Shown: piece after piece, positions 50,869-59,649 of the stretch
Numbering within the stretch: the first letter of the stretch is position 1
Layout of the letters: every line of letters starts with the position of its first letter
DNA from: Chitinophaga sp.
GTDB taxonomy: Bacteria > Bacteroidota > Bacteroidia > Chitinophagales > Chitinophagaceae
Reading direction: 5' to 3'
Assembly: GCF_017745275.1 (NCBI RefSeq)
Contig: NZ_JAGHZS010000001.1
Location: 1,054,001 to 1,118,000, forward strand
DNA: 64,000 nt
Notes under the pieces: generated by a model
Told to the model about the DNA's origin: nothing
What the model saw: the letters and a program-made list of their open reading frames with translations, nothing else
The model's database searches: none
Translations under genes and position numbers: made by a program

Positions 50869-53058
50869 ATGCAATCGTTACGTTTCAAAGCGCTGGAAGG
50901 ATTAGCTGGCGTAGACTCCACTCTCACCGAACATGACGGTAAAATCACCGACGTATTTGGCAGCAACGTTTTTACCGGCAAAGTTGTTCGGGAATATTTG
51001 AGCGATGAGGCTTATAAAAGCCTGATGAACTCTGTTAAAAATGGCACCAAGCTGGAACGTAAGATGTCCGAGCAGATTGCTTCCGGCATGAAAGCGTGGG
51101 CTATGAAGAAAGGTGTAACTCACTACACCCACTGGTTCCAACCATTAACCGGTACTACCGCTGAAAAGCATGACTCTTTCTTTACCCTGAAAGGTGACGG
51201 TACTGCACTGGAAACTTTTGACGGTGATGCACTGGTACAACAGGAACCAGATGCCTCCAGCTTCCCTAACGGTGGTTTAAGAGCTACTTTCGAAGCACGT
51301 GGTTACACTGCCTGGGATCCTTCTTCTCCTGCATTTATCCTGGAACAGGGTTATGGTAAAACACTCTGCATCCCTACTATCTTTGTGGCCTACACCGGCG
51401 AATCCCTGGATTACAAGGCACCACTGCTGAAAGCACTGGCTGCAATGGACAAAGCTGCAGTAGACGTATGCAATTATTTCGATAAAAACGTTACCAAAGT
51501 AACTGGTACCCTCGGTTGGGAACAGGAATATTTCCTGGTAGACGAAGCAATGGCTAACGCCCGTCCCGACCTGATCATGACTGGTCGTACTGTGGTAGGT
51601 CACGCACCTTCCAAAGGCCAGCAACTGGAAGACCACTACTTCGGTGCTATCCCTGAGCGTGCATACGCTTACATGCGCGACTTCGAAGTAGAATCTTACA
51701 AACTGGGTATTCCTTTAAGAACCCGTCACAACGAGGTAGCTCCTTCCCAGTTCGAGTGCGCTCCTATCTTTGAAGAAATCAACATCGCAGTAGACCACAA
51801 CTCTCTGCTGATGGATGTAATGAATAAAGTGGCTAAACGTCACAAACTGAAAGTGTTACTGCACGAGAAACCTTTTGCAGGCATCAACGGTTCCGGTAAA
51901 CACAACAACTGGAGCATGTCTACCGACACCGGCGTTAACCTGCTGGCTCCCGGTAAAACTCCAAAGACCAACCTGATGTTCCTCACTTTCTTTGTGAACA
52001 CCATCAAAGCGGTACATGATTACGCTGATCTGATGAGAGCTGCTATTGCTTCTCCAAGCAACGACTTCCGTCTGGGTGCCAACGAAGCGCCTCCTGCTAT
52101 CATCTCTGTATTTACCGGTAAATACCTGTTTGATGTACTGCAGGAAGTTAAAAACCGCGTAAACAACAAGTTCGACGAACAAGATGAAGCTATCCTGAAA
52201 ATGGACCTGCACCGTCATATTCCTGAACTGATGCTGGATAACACCGACCGTAACCGTACCTCTCCTTTTGCTTTCACCGGCAATAAATTTGAGTTCCGCG
52301 CGGTAGGTTCTTCTGCGAACTGTGCTTCTGCTATGACAGTATTGAACACCATCATGGCTAAAACCCTGGTGGACTTTAAAACTGAAGTAGACGGTCTGAT
52401 CGAGAAAGGCGAGAAAAAAGAGATTGCAATTATGCAAACTCTTCGGAAATATATTGTAGATTCGGAAAAAATACTGTTCGAAGGCGACGGATACAGTGAA
52501 GAATGGGAAAAAGAAGCGGAAAAAAGAGGTTTACCTAACGTAAAAACCACTCCTAAAGCGCTGGATGCAATGATTACGCCTAAAGCTACCAAGCTTTATA
52601 CAGAAACCGGTGTTTACAACGAAAAAGAACTGCACGCACGCCACGAAATATTGCTGGAAGACTATGTGAAGAAAGTGCAGATCGAAGCCCGCGTTATCGG
52701 CGACCTCGCAACCAACACTATCCTGCCATCTGCTGTCAGCTACTTAAATGAACTGATCGCTAACATCAATGGCCTGAAAGCAATCGGATTAGGCGACGAA
52801 AGCGTGAAAGCACAAAAACAAATTGCTGCTAAAATAGCTGAACATATTAACGTAATCAGCGAAAATGTACAGGCAATGATTGAGGCGCGTAAAGTAGCTA
52901 ACAAGCTTACTGACAGCCGCCAGAAAGCAATCGACTATTGCGAAAAAATCAAGCCTTACTTTGATGTTATCCGCTACCACTCCGATAAACTGGAGTTCCT
53001 CGTGGACGACAAAAAATGGGCACTGCCTAAATACAGAGAACTGCTTTTCTTGCGATAA
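50869..53058 (+). CDS. glnA: Type III glutamine synthetase (GSIII)
   Basis: 729 aa from the ATG at 50869 (a TTG seven codons earlier is open but unlikely). Length over 700 marks GSIII, not the about 470-aa type I enzyme. Signatures: GWEQEYFLVDE (glutamate/metal binding), NGSGKHNNWSM (ATP and glutamate), and NRTSPFAFTGNKFEFRAVGSS. It makes glutamine from glutamate, ammonia and ATP. No P-II or Amt gene is adjacent. A terminator follows at 53087. Confidence 0.97.
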   Translation: MQSLRFKALEGLAGVDSTLTEHDGKITDVFGSNVFTGKVVREYLSDEAYKSLMNSVKNGTKLERKMSEQIASGMKAWAMKKGVTHYTHWFQPLTGTTAEKHDSFFTLKGDGTALETFDGDALVQQEPDASSFPNGGLRATFEARGYTAWDPSSPAFILEQGYGKTLCIPTIFVAYTGESLDYKAPLLKALAAMDKAAVDVCNYFDKNVTKVTGTLGWEQEYFLVDEAMANARPDLIMTGRTVVGHAPSKGQQLEDHYFGAIPERAYAYMRDFEVESYKLGIPLRTRHNEVAPSQFECAPIFEEINIAVDHNSLLMDVMNKVAKRHKLKVLLHEKPFAGINGSGKHNNWSMSTDTGVNLLAPGKTPKTNLMFLTFFVNTIKAVHDYADLMRAAIASPSNDFRLGANEAPPAIISVFTGKYLFDVLQEVKNRVNNKFDEQDEAILKMDLHRHIPELMLDNTDRNRTSPFAFTGNKFEFRAVGSSANCASAMTVLNTIMAKTLVDFKTEVDGLIEKGEKKEIAIMQTLRKYIVDSEKILFEGDGYSEEWEKEAEKRGLPNVKTTPKALDAMITPKATKLYTETGVYNEKELHARHEILLEDYVKKVQIEARVIGDLATNTILPSAVSYLNELIANINGLKAIGLGDESVKAQKQIAAKIAEHINVISENVQAMIEARKVANKLTDSRQKAIDYCEKIKPYFDVIRYHSDKLEFLVDDKKWALPKYRELLFLR

Positions 53059-53086
53059 AACCGTAAGATTGTTTTGGTGTATGATT

Positions 53087-53118
53087 AGCCCCGGATTTTC
53101 ATCCGGGGCTTTGTTTTT
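53087..53118 (+). terminator. Rho-independent terminator after glnA
   Basis: AGCCCCGGAT/ATCCGGGGCT stem with a 4-nt loop, then TTGTTTTT. Confidence 0.9.
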
Positions 53119-53201
53119 CTTGTAACTTCCATTAGCAGGATAAGTGCTACTTCTCAAACCTGTTTTGCTTTTCTCTTATATACAGATACTGTTAATGACA
53201 T

Positions 53202-53236
53202 AAAAAAAAGTCCTCCCAAAGCGGGAGGACTTTTTT
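53202..53236 (-). terminator. Terminator after accC (also palindromic on the plus strand)
   Basis: AAAAGTCCTCCC and GGGAGGACTTTT arms with a 5-nt loop, flanked by A/T runs on both sides, ending 21 nt past the accC stop. Confidence 0.9.
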
Positions 53237-53256
53237 CAATAGTATATCCGTTTCCG

Positions 53257-54594
53257 TTATACCAGCTTAAATGTTTCTGTAAACTTGGTAGTAAAGTTCC
53301 CCTTACGGAAGTTTTCATCGCGCATCAGTTGCTGATGGAATGGAATAGTAGTTTTAACGCCTTCAATCACAAATTCGCTCAGTGCGCGTTCCATGGTATT
53401 GATCGCCTCTTCGCGGGTTTGTGCCATGGTAATAATTTTCGCTACCATGGAATCATAGTAAGGAGGTATTACATACCCAGCATAGATGTGAGAGTCAACT
53501 CTTACACCGTGACCGCCAGGAATGTGCAGGGTAGTGATTTTACCCGGAGAAGGACGGAAATCGTTATAAGGATCTTCGGCATTAATACGGCACTCGATGG
53601 CATGCATCTGTGGAGTATAATTTTTTCCGGAGATAGGAATACCTGCAGCAATCTTGATCTGTTCTTTTACCAGGTCAAAGTTGATCACTTCTTCTGTTAC
53701 GCCGTGTTCTACCTGGATACGAGTGTTCATTTCCATGAAGTAGAAATTGCGATGTTTATCTACCAGGAACTCAATGGTACCAACGCTTTCGTAGTTGATA
53801 GCACTGGCAGCTCTGATAGCAGCTTCACCCATTTTTTCGCGCAGTTCAGGCGTCATAAACGGAGAGGGAGATTCTTCTACCAGCTTCTGGTGACGACGCT
53901 GGATAGAGCAATCTCTTTCGCTGAGGTGACATACTTTACCATATTGATCACCCGCTACCTGGATTTCAATGTGACGAGGTTCTTCCACGAATTTCTCCAT
54001 GTAGATACCATCATTACTGAAAGCGGCGCGAGCTTCATTTTTAGCCATGTTGTAGGCATTCTCCAACTCACTTTCTTCCCATACTACACGCATACCTTTA
54101 CCACCACCACCAGCAGTTGCTTTGATGATTACCGGAAGCCCCATGCCTTTTGCAATAGTTTTGGCTTCTTCCACGCTCTGAAGCAAACCTTCAGATCCTG
54201 GAATAACCGGTACACCAGCGGCAATCATGGTTTCCTTGGCAGTCATTTTATCACCCATTTTGCGGATCATTTCCGGAGTAGGGCCGATAAATTTAATACC
54301 GTGTTCACCACAGATTTCAGCGAAGCGGGCATTTTCAGCCAGGAAGCCGTATCCGGGGTGGATAGCGTCTGCATTGGTAATCTCAGCTGCCGCCATCAGG
54401 TGAGGGATGTTCAGATAAGACTCGGTGCTTTGTGGTTTGCCTATGCATACTGCTTCATCGGCAAATTTCACATGCAGGCTGTCCTTATCTGCTGTAGAAT
54501 AAACTGCCACCGTTTTGATACCCATTTCCTTACAGGTACGGATAATCCGAAGGGCAATTTCACCACGATTGGCAATTAATATTTTTTTGAACAT
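53257..54594 (-). CDS. accC: Acetyl-CoA carboxylase, biotin carboxylase subunit
   Basis: 445 aa. ATP-grasp enzyme with ATP loop [27 protein letters not shown], and the catalytic [10 protein letters not shown]. After it comes GVTEE where most enzymes have PVTE, an unusual substitution. The C-terminal part AAGIP.SG and YYDSMVAK are typical. It carboxylates the biotin of AccB. An SD-like AAGGA lies 6-10 nt before the ATG. It is preceded by accB with a 134-nt gap containing repeat D2. Confidence 0.96.
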   Translation of the reverse strand: MFKKILIANRGEIALRIIRTCKEMGIKTVAVYSTADKDSLHVKFADEAVCIGKPQSTESYLNIPHLMAAAEITNADAIHPGYGFLAENARFAEICGEHGIKFIGPTPEMIRKMGDKMTAKETMIAAGVPVIPGSEGLLQSVEEAKTIAKGMGLPVIIKATAGGGGKGMRVVWEESELENAYNMAKNEARAAFSNDGIYMEKFVEEPRHIEIQVAGDQYGKVCHLSERDCSIQRRHQKLVEESPSPFMTPELREKMGEAAIRAASAINYESVGTIEFLVDKHRNFYFMEMNTRIQVEHGVTEEVINFDLVKEQIKIAAGIPISGKNYTPQMHAIECRINAEDPYNDFRPSPGKITTLHIPGGHGVRVDSHIYAGYVIPPYYDSMVAKIITMAQTREEAINTMERALSEFVIEGVKTTIPFHQQLMRDENFRKGNFTTKFTETFKLV

Positions 54595-54610
54595 TGTTTT
54601 CCTTAATAAG

Positions 54611-54732
54611 TTAATAATAGCTTTTAGCGATTAGCAGTTAGCTTTCAGCTATTAGCCTTTAGTATTCCGGCTTGACAATACGCACTCCGGAAGGCTAAAG
54701 GCTAACAGCTGAAAGCTAAAGGCTATTATTAC
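54611..54732. repeat. Heptad inverted repeat D2 between accB and accC
   Basis: Every unit on the left ends in AGC (TTTTAGC, GATTAGC, AGTTAGC, TTTCAGC, TATTAGC) and on the right begins with GCT (GCTAAAG, GCTAACA, GCTGAAA, GCTAAAG, GCTATTA). The left arm has two extra heptads. The accB stop codon lies in the right edge. Confidence 0.85.
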
Positions 54733-55208
54733 GGTTCAACTAAGAATAAAGGTTGATCATATTCTACCGGAGATGCGTCATCTACCAGTACTTTCACGAT
54801 TTTACCACTTACTTCACTCTCGATTTCGTTGAATAACTTCATTGCTTCGATGATGCACACCACTTTGCCCGGAGCTACTTCATCACCTACGTTGATGAAA
54901 GGAGCTTTATCTGGTCCGGCGCTGCGGTAGAAGGTACCGATCATTGGAGATTTGATGGTAACCAGGTTGTCTGTTTTGGTAACAGCAGGCGCAGCTGCGG
55001 CTGGAGCTGCGGTAACCGGCGCTGCTGCAGGAGCTACAGGGGCTGCTGCCGGTACGGATGCCATGGTTGCAGGAACGGTGATTACTTGTTGTACTTCGTT
55101 ATCCTTCTGCTTTATTGTAATCTTAAACTTGTCCTGTTCAATGCTCAGTTCACTGATATTTGATTTGTTGATCATTTTTACCAGTTCCTGAATCTGTTTA
55201 AAGTCCAT
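54729..55208 (-). CDS. accB: Acetyl-CoA carboxylase biotin carboxyl carrier protein
   Basis: 159 aa from the ATG at 55206-55208; the open frame upstream to 55301 lacks family features. N-terminal MDFKQIQELVKMI, an Ala/Pro-rich linker (about 46-77), and a C-terminal biotinyl domain with EAMKL, Lys124 being the biotin site. Carries CO2 between AccC and the carboxyltransferase. Part of an efp-accB-accC unit. Confidence 0.96.
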   Translation of the reverse strand: MDFKQIQELVKMINKSNISELSIEQDKFKITIKQKDNEVQQVITVPATMASVPAAAPVAPAAAPVTAAPAAAAPAVTKTDNLVTIKSPMIGTFYRSAGPDKAPFINVGDEVAPGKVVCIIEAMKLFNEIESEVSGKIVKVLVDDASPVEYDQPLFLVEP

Positions 55209-55334
55209 GTAGACAGTTTTTGGTTTAGAAATATAGAATATGATGGACGCTGATTCACGGAGCCAGGAATTTGGTTTCAGAAAGAGGCTCTCAGAAACCA
55301 AACTCCTATCACGAAAATCAGCACGCCAAATGAT

Positions 55335-55901
55335 TTATGCTTTTACTCTCTCGATATACTCACCATTCTTGGTGTTTACGCGGATCAATTCTCCTTCATC
55401 CACAAACAGCGGCACCATTACAGTAGCTCCTGTTTCAACAGTAGCTGGTTTCAGGGTACGGGTAGCGGTATCACCTTTCACGCCAGGCTCAGAATAAGTA
55501 ACCAGTACTACGATTTTGTCTGGTAACTCTACTGCCATGTACTGGTCAGTTTCAGTATTGATCTGTACACTCACCTCCTGACCTTCTTTCAGGAACTGAG
55601 GCGCATCAATGGCATTTTCCGGCATAGCAATCTGCTCAAACGTTTCATTATCCATGAAGTTATAGCCGGTGTCATCTTTATATAAATACTGGAAAGCTTT
55701 CTTTTCAATGCGGACAGGAAAGATAGTATCTCCTGAGTTCCAGGTGTGCTCTATAGAACGGCTATTGTCAACGCCTTTCAATTTTGCCCAAACCTTTGCG
55801 GCTGCACGGGCTGTTTTGTTCTGACCAAACTCTACAACAGAATACAAACTGTTCTCCAGCTTGATGATTAATCCTGTTCTGATATCTGCGGTGGTAGCCA
55901 T
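55335..55901 (-). CDS. efp: Elongation factor P, arginine-32 type
   Basis: 188 aa, three-domain EF-P: N-terminal KOW-like domain, then IDAPQFLKEGQEV and domain III with EPGVKGDTATRTLKPATVETGATV. It relieves ribosome stalling at polyproline. At the tip of domain I it reads NKTAR (28-32) instead of the usual PGKG, so Arg32 occupies the modified position, matching Arg32 of the rhamnosylated EF-P of Pseudomonas. First gene of the efp-accB-accC unit; -7 box at 55943. Confidence 0.95.
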   Translation of the reverse strand: MATTADIRTGLIIKLENSLYSVVEFGQNKTARAAAKVWAKLKGVDNSRSIEHTWNSGDTIFPVRIEKKAFQYLYKDDTGYNFMDNETFEQIAMPENAIDAPQFLKEGQEVSVQINTETDQYMAVELPDKIVVLVTYSEPGVKGDTATRTLKPATVETGATVMVPLFVDEGELIRVNTKNGEYIERVKA

Positions 55902-55942
55902 AAATAGGTTACTGATTTTAAGTTAAAAATTTATACGGATTG

Positions 55943-55950
55943 CAAAAGTA
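55943..55950 (-). promoter_or_regulatory. -7 box TACTTTTG for efp
   Basis: The minus strand reads TACTTTTG; predicted leader about 35 nt before the ATG at 55901. Confidence 0.5.
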
Positions 55951-56090
55951 AAAATTTTCGCATATGAACAAGCAACTAATTCCCAAAATTAGCGAGATTA
56001 GTCCCTTTTCGGCCCAATTTTCGTCTTTTTTATTCAATAAATGACATTTATCCGGTAAATTTAAACTCAAATCAAGAAACTTTTATAAGT

Positions 56091-56594
56091 ATGCGCTACG
56101 TGTTTTTGTTAATTTTAGGCTGTTTACCCGTGTTTTTGAAGGCTCAAAAAGCAGCTACTCCTCCGTCCAAACCTGCTTATTTACAATACCCGATTATTCC
56201 GGCTTTCCCGCTTACCCTTGTTGATGGTCATTCTATCACCAAAAGCGACCTGAAGCGTAACGAAAAAACCATGGTATTTATATTCAGTGTAGATTGTGAT
56301 CACTGTAAACACCTGACAGAAGAAGTGTTGAAAAACATCGACAAGTTCAAAAAAACACAAATCCTGATGGTTACTCCATTCAAAGTGGAGCAAATGAAAG
56401 AATATTACGATCACTATAAGATTCAGAACTACCCTAACATTGTGATGGCCAGCGAACCAACCCGGCAAATCATGTACTTCTATGACCTGCACTACTTCCC
56501 CGGTCTATACATATATGATAAGAAACAACAGTTTGTAAAGGGTTTTGAAGGAACAGCCAAGCTCGATTCTTTGCTGTTTTACCTGAATAAATAA
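56091..56594 (+). CDS. Thioredoxin-fold protein with a CDHC motif, secreted
   Basis: 167 aa. A signal peptide (1-19) precedes a thioredoxin fold in which the redox motif is CDHC (69-72), reached by VFIFSVDC. PTRQIMYFYDLHYFPGLYIYD provides the cis-Pro region. The protein resembles TlpA/ResA-like proteins but is short, so it is probably a periplasmic thiol-disulfide protein. The substrate is unknown. It is divergent from efp. Confidence 0.87.
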   Translation: MRYVFLLILGCLPVFLKAQKAATPPSKPAYLQYPIIPAFPLTLVDGHSITKSDLKRNEKTMVFIFSVDCDHCKHLTEEVLKNIDKFKKTQILMVTPFKVEQMKEYYDHYKIQNYPNIVMASEPTRQIMYFYDLHYFPGLYIYDKKQQFVKGFEGTAKLDSLLFYLNK

Positions 56595-56642
56595 TCCTGC
56601 GAAAATGTGCCTGTCCGGCCGTTTATTCTACCGTCGAATCAT

Positions 56643-56650
56643 TACATTTG
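56643..56650 (+). promoter_or_regulatory. -7 box TACATTTG for mdh
   Basis: Matches TAnnTTTG; predicted leader about 36 nt before the ATG at 56692. Confidence 0.5.
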
Positions 56651-56691
56651 TTTAATCACAATCATTCTTCACTTTTAAAGCTATAGACAAA

Positions 56692-57633
56692 ATGAAAGTT
56701 ACAGTAGTAGGAGCCGGGAATGTAGGCGCAACGTGTGCCAATGTGCTGGCCCACAAAGATTTTCTGCAGGAGGTGGTTTTATTGGATATCAAAGAAGGAA
56801 CGGCTGAGGGTAAAGCCCTGGATACATGGCAACAGGCTCCGATTGATTATTACAGTACTAAAATTACGGGTGTCACCAATGACTACACGAAAACCGCTAA
56901 CAGCGATGTGGTAGTTATTACTTCCGGCCTGCCCCGTAAACCTGGAATGAGCAGGGATGACCTGATTTCTACCAATGCCAACATTGTGAAATCAGTTACT
57001 GAAAATATTACCAAACATTCTCCGGATGCTATCATCATTATTGTGAGCAACCCATTGGATGTAATGACGTATTGCAGTTATCTGACCGCTAAAAAAGACA
57101 GCAGTAAGGTGTTCGGTATGGCTGGTATCCTGGATACTGCCCGTTACCGCGCTTTCCTGGCCGATGAAATTGGCTGCTCTCCAAAAGATATACAAGCTAT
57201 ACTCATGGGTGGTCATGGTGATACCATGGTGCCATTGCCTCGTTATACCACTGTAGGCGGTATTCCCGTAACAGAACTGGTAGCCAACGATAAACTGGAA
57301 GCCATTATTCAACGTACTAAAGTAGGTGGCGGCGAAATTGTAAACCTGCTTGGAACTTCTGCCTGGTACGCACCTGGCGCTGCTGCCGCTCAAATGGTAG
57401 AAGCCATCGTGAAAGATGAAAAACGTATTTTCCCTGTATGCGCCTGGTTATCCGGTCAATATGGCCTGAAAGACATCTACCTGGGCGTACCTGTGGTATT
57501 GGGTAAAAACGGTATAGAAAAAATCATCGAACTGCAGTTGAACGCCGCAGAAAAGGAATTACTGAATACCTCTGCCAAACACGTTAAAGAAGTAATGGAC
57601 GTACTGGATAATATGCAGTCGGCCACAGCTTAG
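56692..57633 (+). CDS. mdh: Malate dehydrogenase, LDH-like type
   Basis: 313 aa. NAD-binding GAGNVG at 7-12 with Asp32 (LLDIKEG), substrate-specificity loop PRKPGMSR with Arg82 (malate), Arg151 and the catalytic His175 in GGHGDTMVP. It interconverts malate and oxaloacetate. The Arg in the specificity loop separates it from lactate dehydrogenases. Ends in a terminator at 57667. Confidence 0.96.
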   Translation: MKVTVVGAGNVGATCANVLAHKDFLQEVVLLDIKEGTAEGKALDTWQQAPIDYYSTKITGVTNDYTKTANSDVVVITSGLPRKPGMSRDDLISTNANIVKSVTENITKHSPDAIIIIVSNPLDVMTYCSYLTAKKDSSKVFGMAGILDTARYRAFLADEIGCSPKDIQAILMGGHGDTMVPLPRYTTVGGIPVTELVANDKLEAIIQRTKVGGGEIVNLLGTSAWYAPGAAAAQMVEAIVKDEKRIFPVCAWLSGQYGLKDIYLGVPVVLGKNGIEKIIELQLNAAEKELLNTSAKHVKEVMDVLDNMQSATA

Positions 57634-57666
57634 GCTATTGCTCATTTTAACCAACACAATATTTAA

Positions 57667-57720
57667 AGATTAGCGGTGGACCGATGTGGATAACCTCATC
57701 TATCACCGCTAATCTTTTTT
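57667..57720 (+). terminator. Rho-independent terminator after mdh
   Basis: AGATTAGCGGTG/CACCGCTAATCT arms enclosing 25 nt, followed by TTTTTT. Confidence 0.85.
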
Positions 57721-57823
57721 ATCTCCCTCAGGAAAATCACCAAAATCAACAGCGGACAAAATCCGCAATTCTGTTTTTATTCGTAATTTTACTAAGCCTT
57801 TTATCACGGCTAAAACAATATAA

Positions 57824-57848
57824 ATGAAACACTTCTAAATTGTTTCAT
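57824..57848. promoter_or_regulatory. Candidate MarR operator
   Basis: ATGAAACA and TGTTTCAT, perfect 8-bp inverted arms with a 9-nt spacer, 25 bp before the marR ATG. Size and place fit autoregulation by a MarR dimer. Confidence 0.55.
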
Positions 57849-57872
57849 CAAATTTGGTTTAACTCTCAATGT

Positions 57873-58334
57873 ATGTCTAACCTGGAAAAGCTGATTACAC
57901 AGAAAGCATTTGAAAATGAAAATCAACGGGGCCTGGTCAGCCTTATTTTTATCGGTAACTGGGTAACGTCCCGTCACCAGCAATTTTTTAAGCAATATGG
58001 TATTACCATGCAGCAGTATAACATATTGCGGATACTGCGCGGGCAACACCCCAAAGCAGCGAATATCAACATCCTTAAAGAAAGAATGCTGGACAAAATG
58101 AGCGATGTATCACGCCTCGTGGAAAGACTCCGCAAAGCCGAACTGGTAGAACGTAAAAGCAGTGAAATGGACCGGCGCGCAGTAGATGTCCGCATCAACG
58201 ACAAGGGCTTGCAGCTGCTCGCCGTTATTGACGGTGAAATCGGACAGCTCAACAATACCCTTAAATCATTGAACGAAAAAGAAGTAATACAATTGAATAA
58301 ATTACTGGATAAAATGCTGGATAGCTATCACTAA
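57873..58334 (+). CDS. MarR-family transcriptional regulator
   Basis: 153 aa from the ATG at 57873. A winged helix-turn-helix: ITMQQYNILRILRG leads into the recognition region NINILKERMLDKMSDVSRLVERLRKAELVERK and the wing SEMDRRAVDVRINDKG. Dimerisation helices lie at both ends. It probably represses its own promoter through the palindrome at 57824. The last 4 nt overlap the convergent MFS gene. Ligand unknown; the neighbouring efflux-like MFS is a candidate target. Confidence 0.92.
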   Translation: MSNLEKLITQKAFENENQRGLVSLIFIGNWVTSRHQQFFKQYGITMQQYNILRILRGQHPKAANINILKERMLDKMSDVSRLVERLRKAELVERKSSEMDRRAVDVRINDKGLQLLAVIDGEIGQLNNTLKSLNEKEVIQLNKLLDKMLDSYH

Positions 58335-59566
58335 ATTTCTTCCAGGTAGTTCAGGTCCTTACCAAACGTTTCCTCTACTTTCCATGCAGTAATCAGTGCG
58401 ATACCAATGCAGACAACTGCCACAATAGCCCCGCTTTGCAGGAAAGTATAATAGTTTTGCACTTTTATAAATAGTAAAGATATTAAAGGAAGCATGCCCC
58501 TGGCGAAGTTGGGAACCGTAGTAGCCACTGTTGCCCGTAAATTGGTACCAAAACTTTCCGCCGCTATCGTCACAAAAATGGCCCAGAAACCCACACTAAA
58601 TCCCAGGATAAAACATACGGTATAAAATACCCAGGTTTCCGCTCCATGCAGGTTCAAATATACAGTTACCATCACACCGGTGAGTACCAGGAACAACAGC
58701 ATTACCTTGCGGCGGCTTTGCCATAACTGGCTTACAAGGCCTGTGGTAAAGTCGCCCAATACCAGCCCTGCATAACAAAATGCTACCGCATCGCCCGGAC
58801 TAATGGCTCCTTTTACATTCATCACTGCTGCAAACTTGTTGGAAAAGGCAATGAGTATACCCACAACAAACCAGGTAGGAGTACCCAGCAGCATACATTT
58901 CAGGTATTTGAGAAACCGTTCTTTATTGGTAAACAAGGCGATAAAACTTCCCCTTGATGCGGATGATTCCCGTACTGCATTGAACAAGTGCGACTCCATT
59001 ACGCTCACCCGGAGAATCAGCAAAGCCAATCCCAGTCCACCACCTATGAAATAGCAAATGCGCCAGTCGCCCACCAGTTTAGCGATGAGGTTCGCAGCTA
59101 CAGCACCCGAAACCCCTACTGTGGCCACTATCATCGTACCATATCCCCGCTTCTCCTTCGGTAATATTTCAGACACCAGGGTAATACCGGCCCCCAACTC
59201 GCCCGCCAGGCCAAAGCCTGCCACGAAGCGCCATAATACATAACCATTGATACCGTGTACAAACCCATTGGCTATATTGGCTACTGAATAAATCAGGATA
59301 GAACCAAACAACACACTCAGGCGTCCTTTTTTGTCGCCAATAATACCCCAGAAAATACCTCCAATCAGCAGACCAATCATCTGCACATTAATCAATAACA
59401 TCCCCGCGCCGGCATCGATTTCGCTTTGCGGTAGTCCCAGCGATTTTAAACTTGGTACTCTTACAATCGTAAACAGCAGGAGATCATAAATATCCACGAA
59501 ATAGCCCAATGAGGCCACTATCACAGCGATATTGAAAATTGAAACGGAACGATTCTCGGTTTTCAT
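58331..59566 (-). CDS. MFS transporter
   Basis: 411 aa, twelve membrane segments. MFS loop 2-3 motif reads GDKKGRLSVLFGS (the G-X-X-D/K-R/K-X-G-R-R pattern) near 76-88, and a LRATVATTVPNFARGMLPL segment in the C-terminal half resembles metabolite:H+ symporters. Substrate unknown; drug efflux or organic-acid uptake are both open. Convergent with marR (4-nt overlap). Terminator-like hairpins are absent at its 3' end. Confidence 0.88.
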   Translation of the reverse strand: MKTENRSVSIFNIAVIVASLGYFVDIYDLLLFTIVRVPSLKSLGLPQSEIDAGAGMLLINVQMIGLLIGGIFWGIIGDKKGRLSVLFGSILIYSVANIANGFVHGINGYVLWRFVAGFGLAGELGAGITLVSEILPKEKRGYGTMIVATVGVSGAVAANLIAKLVGDWRICYFIGGGLGLALLILRVSVMESHLFNAVRESSASRGSFIALFTNKERFLKYLKCMLLGTPTWFVVGILIAFSNKFAAVMNVKGAISPGDAVAFCYAGLVLGDFTTGLVSQLWQSRRKVMLLFLVLTGVMVTVYLNLHGAETWVFYTVCFILGFSVGFWAIFVTIAAESFGTNLRATVATTVPNFARGMLPLISLLFIKVQNYYTFLQSGAIVAVVCIGIALITAWKVEETFGKDLNYLEEI

Positions 59567-59603
59567 TTTAGTTTGGTTGACGAGCTTTTATAACGGGAAT
59601 AAA

Positions 59604-59637
59604 TAAAAAAAAGGGCCTCGCAAAAAGGCCCTTTTAA
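59604..59637 (-). terminator. Terminator after dedA
   Basis: On the minus strand AAAAGGGCC and GGCCCTTTT arms with a short loop and a long T run follow the dedA stop by about 12 nt. Confidence 0.85.
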
Positions 59638-59649
59638 AGATATAAAAAA

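Noticed and set aside
53329..54579. 416-aa frame antisense to accC
   Set aside because: Long antisense frames arise from codon bias; accC is unmistakable on the other strand and the antisense product has no domain.
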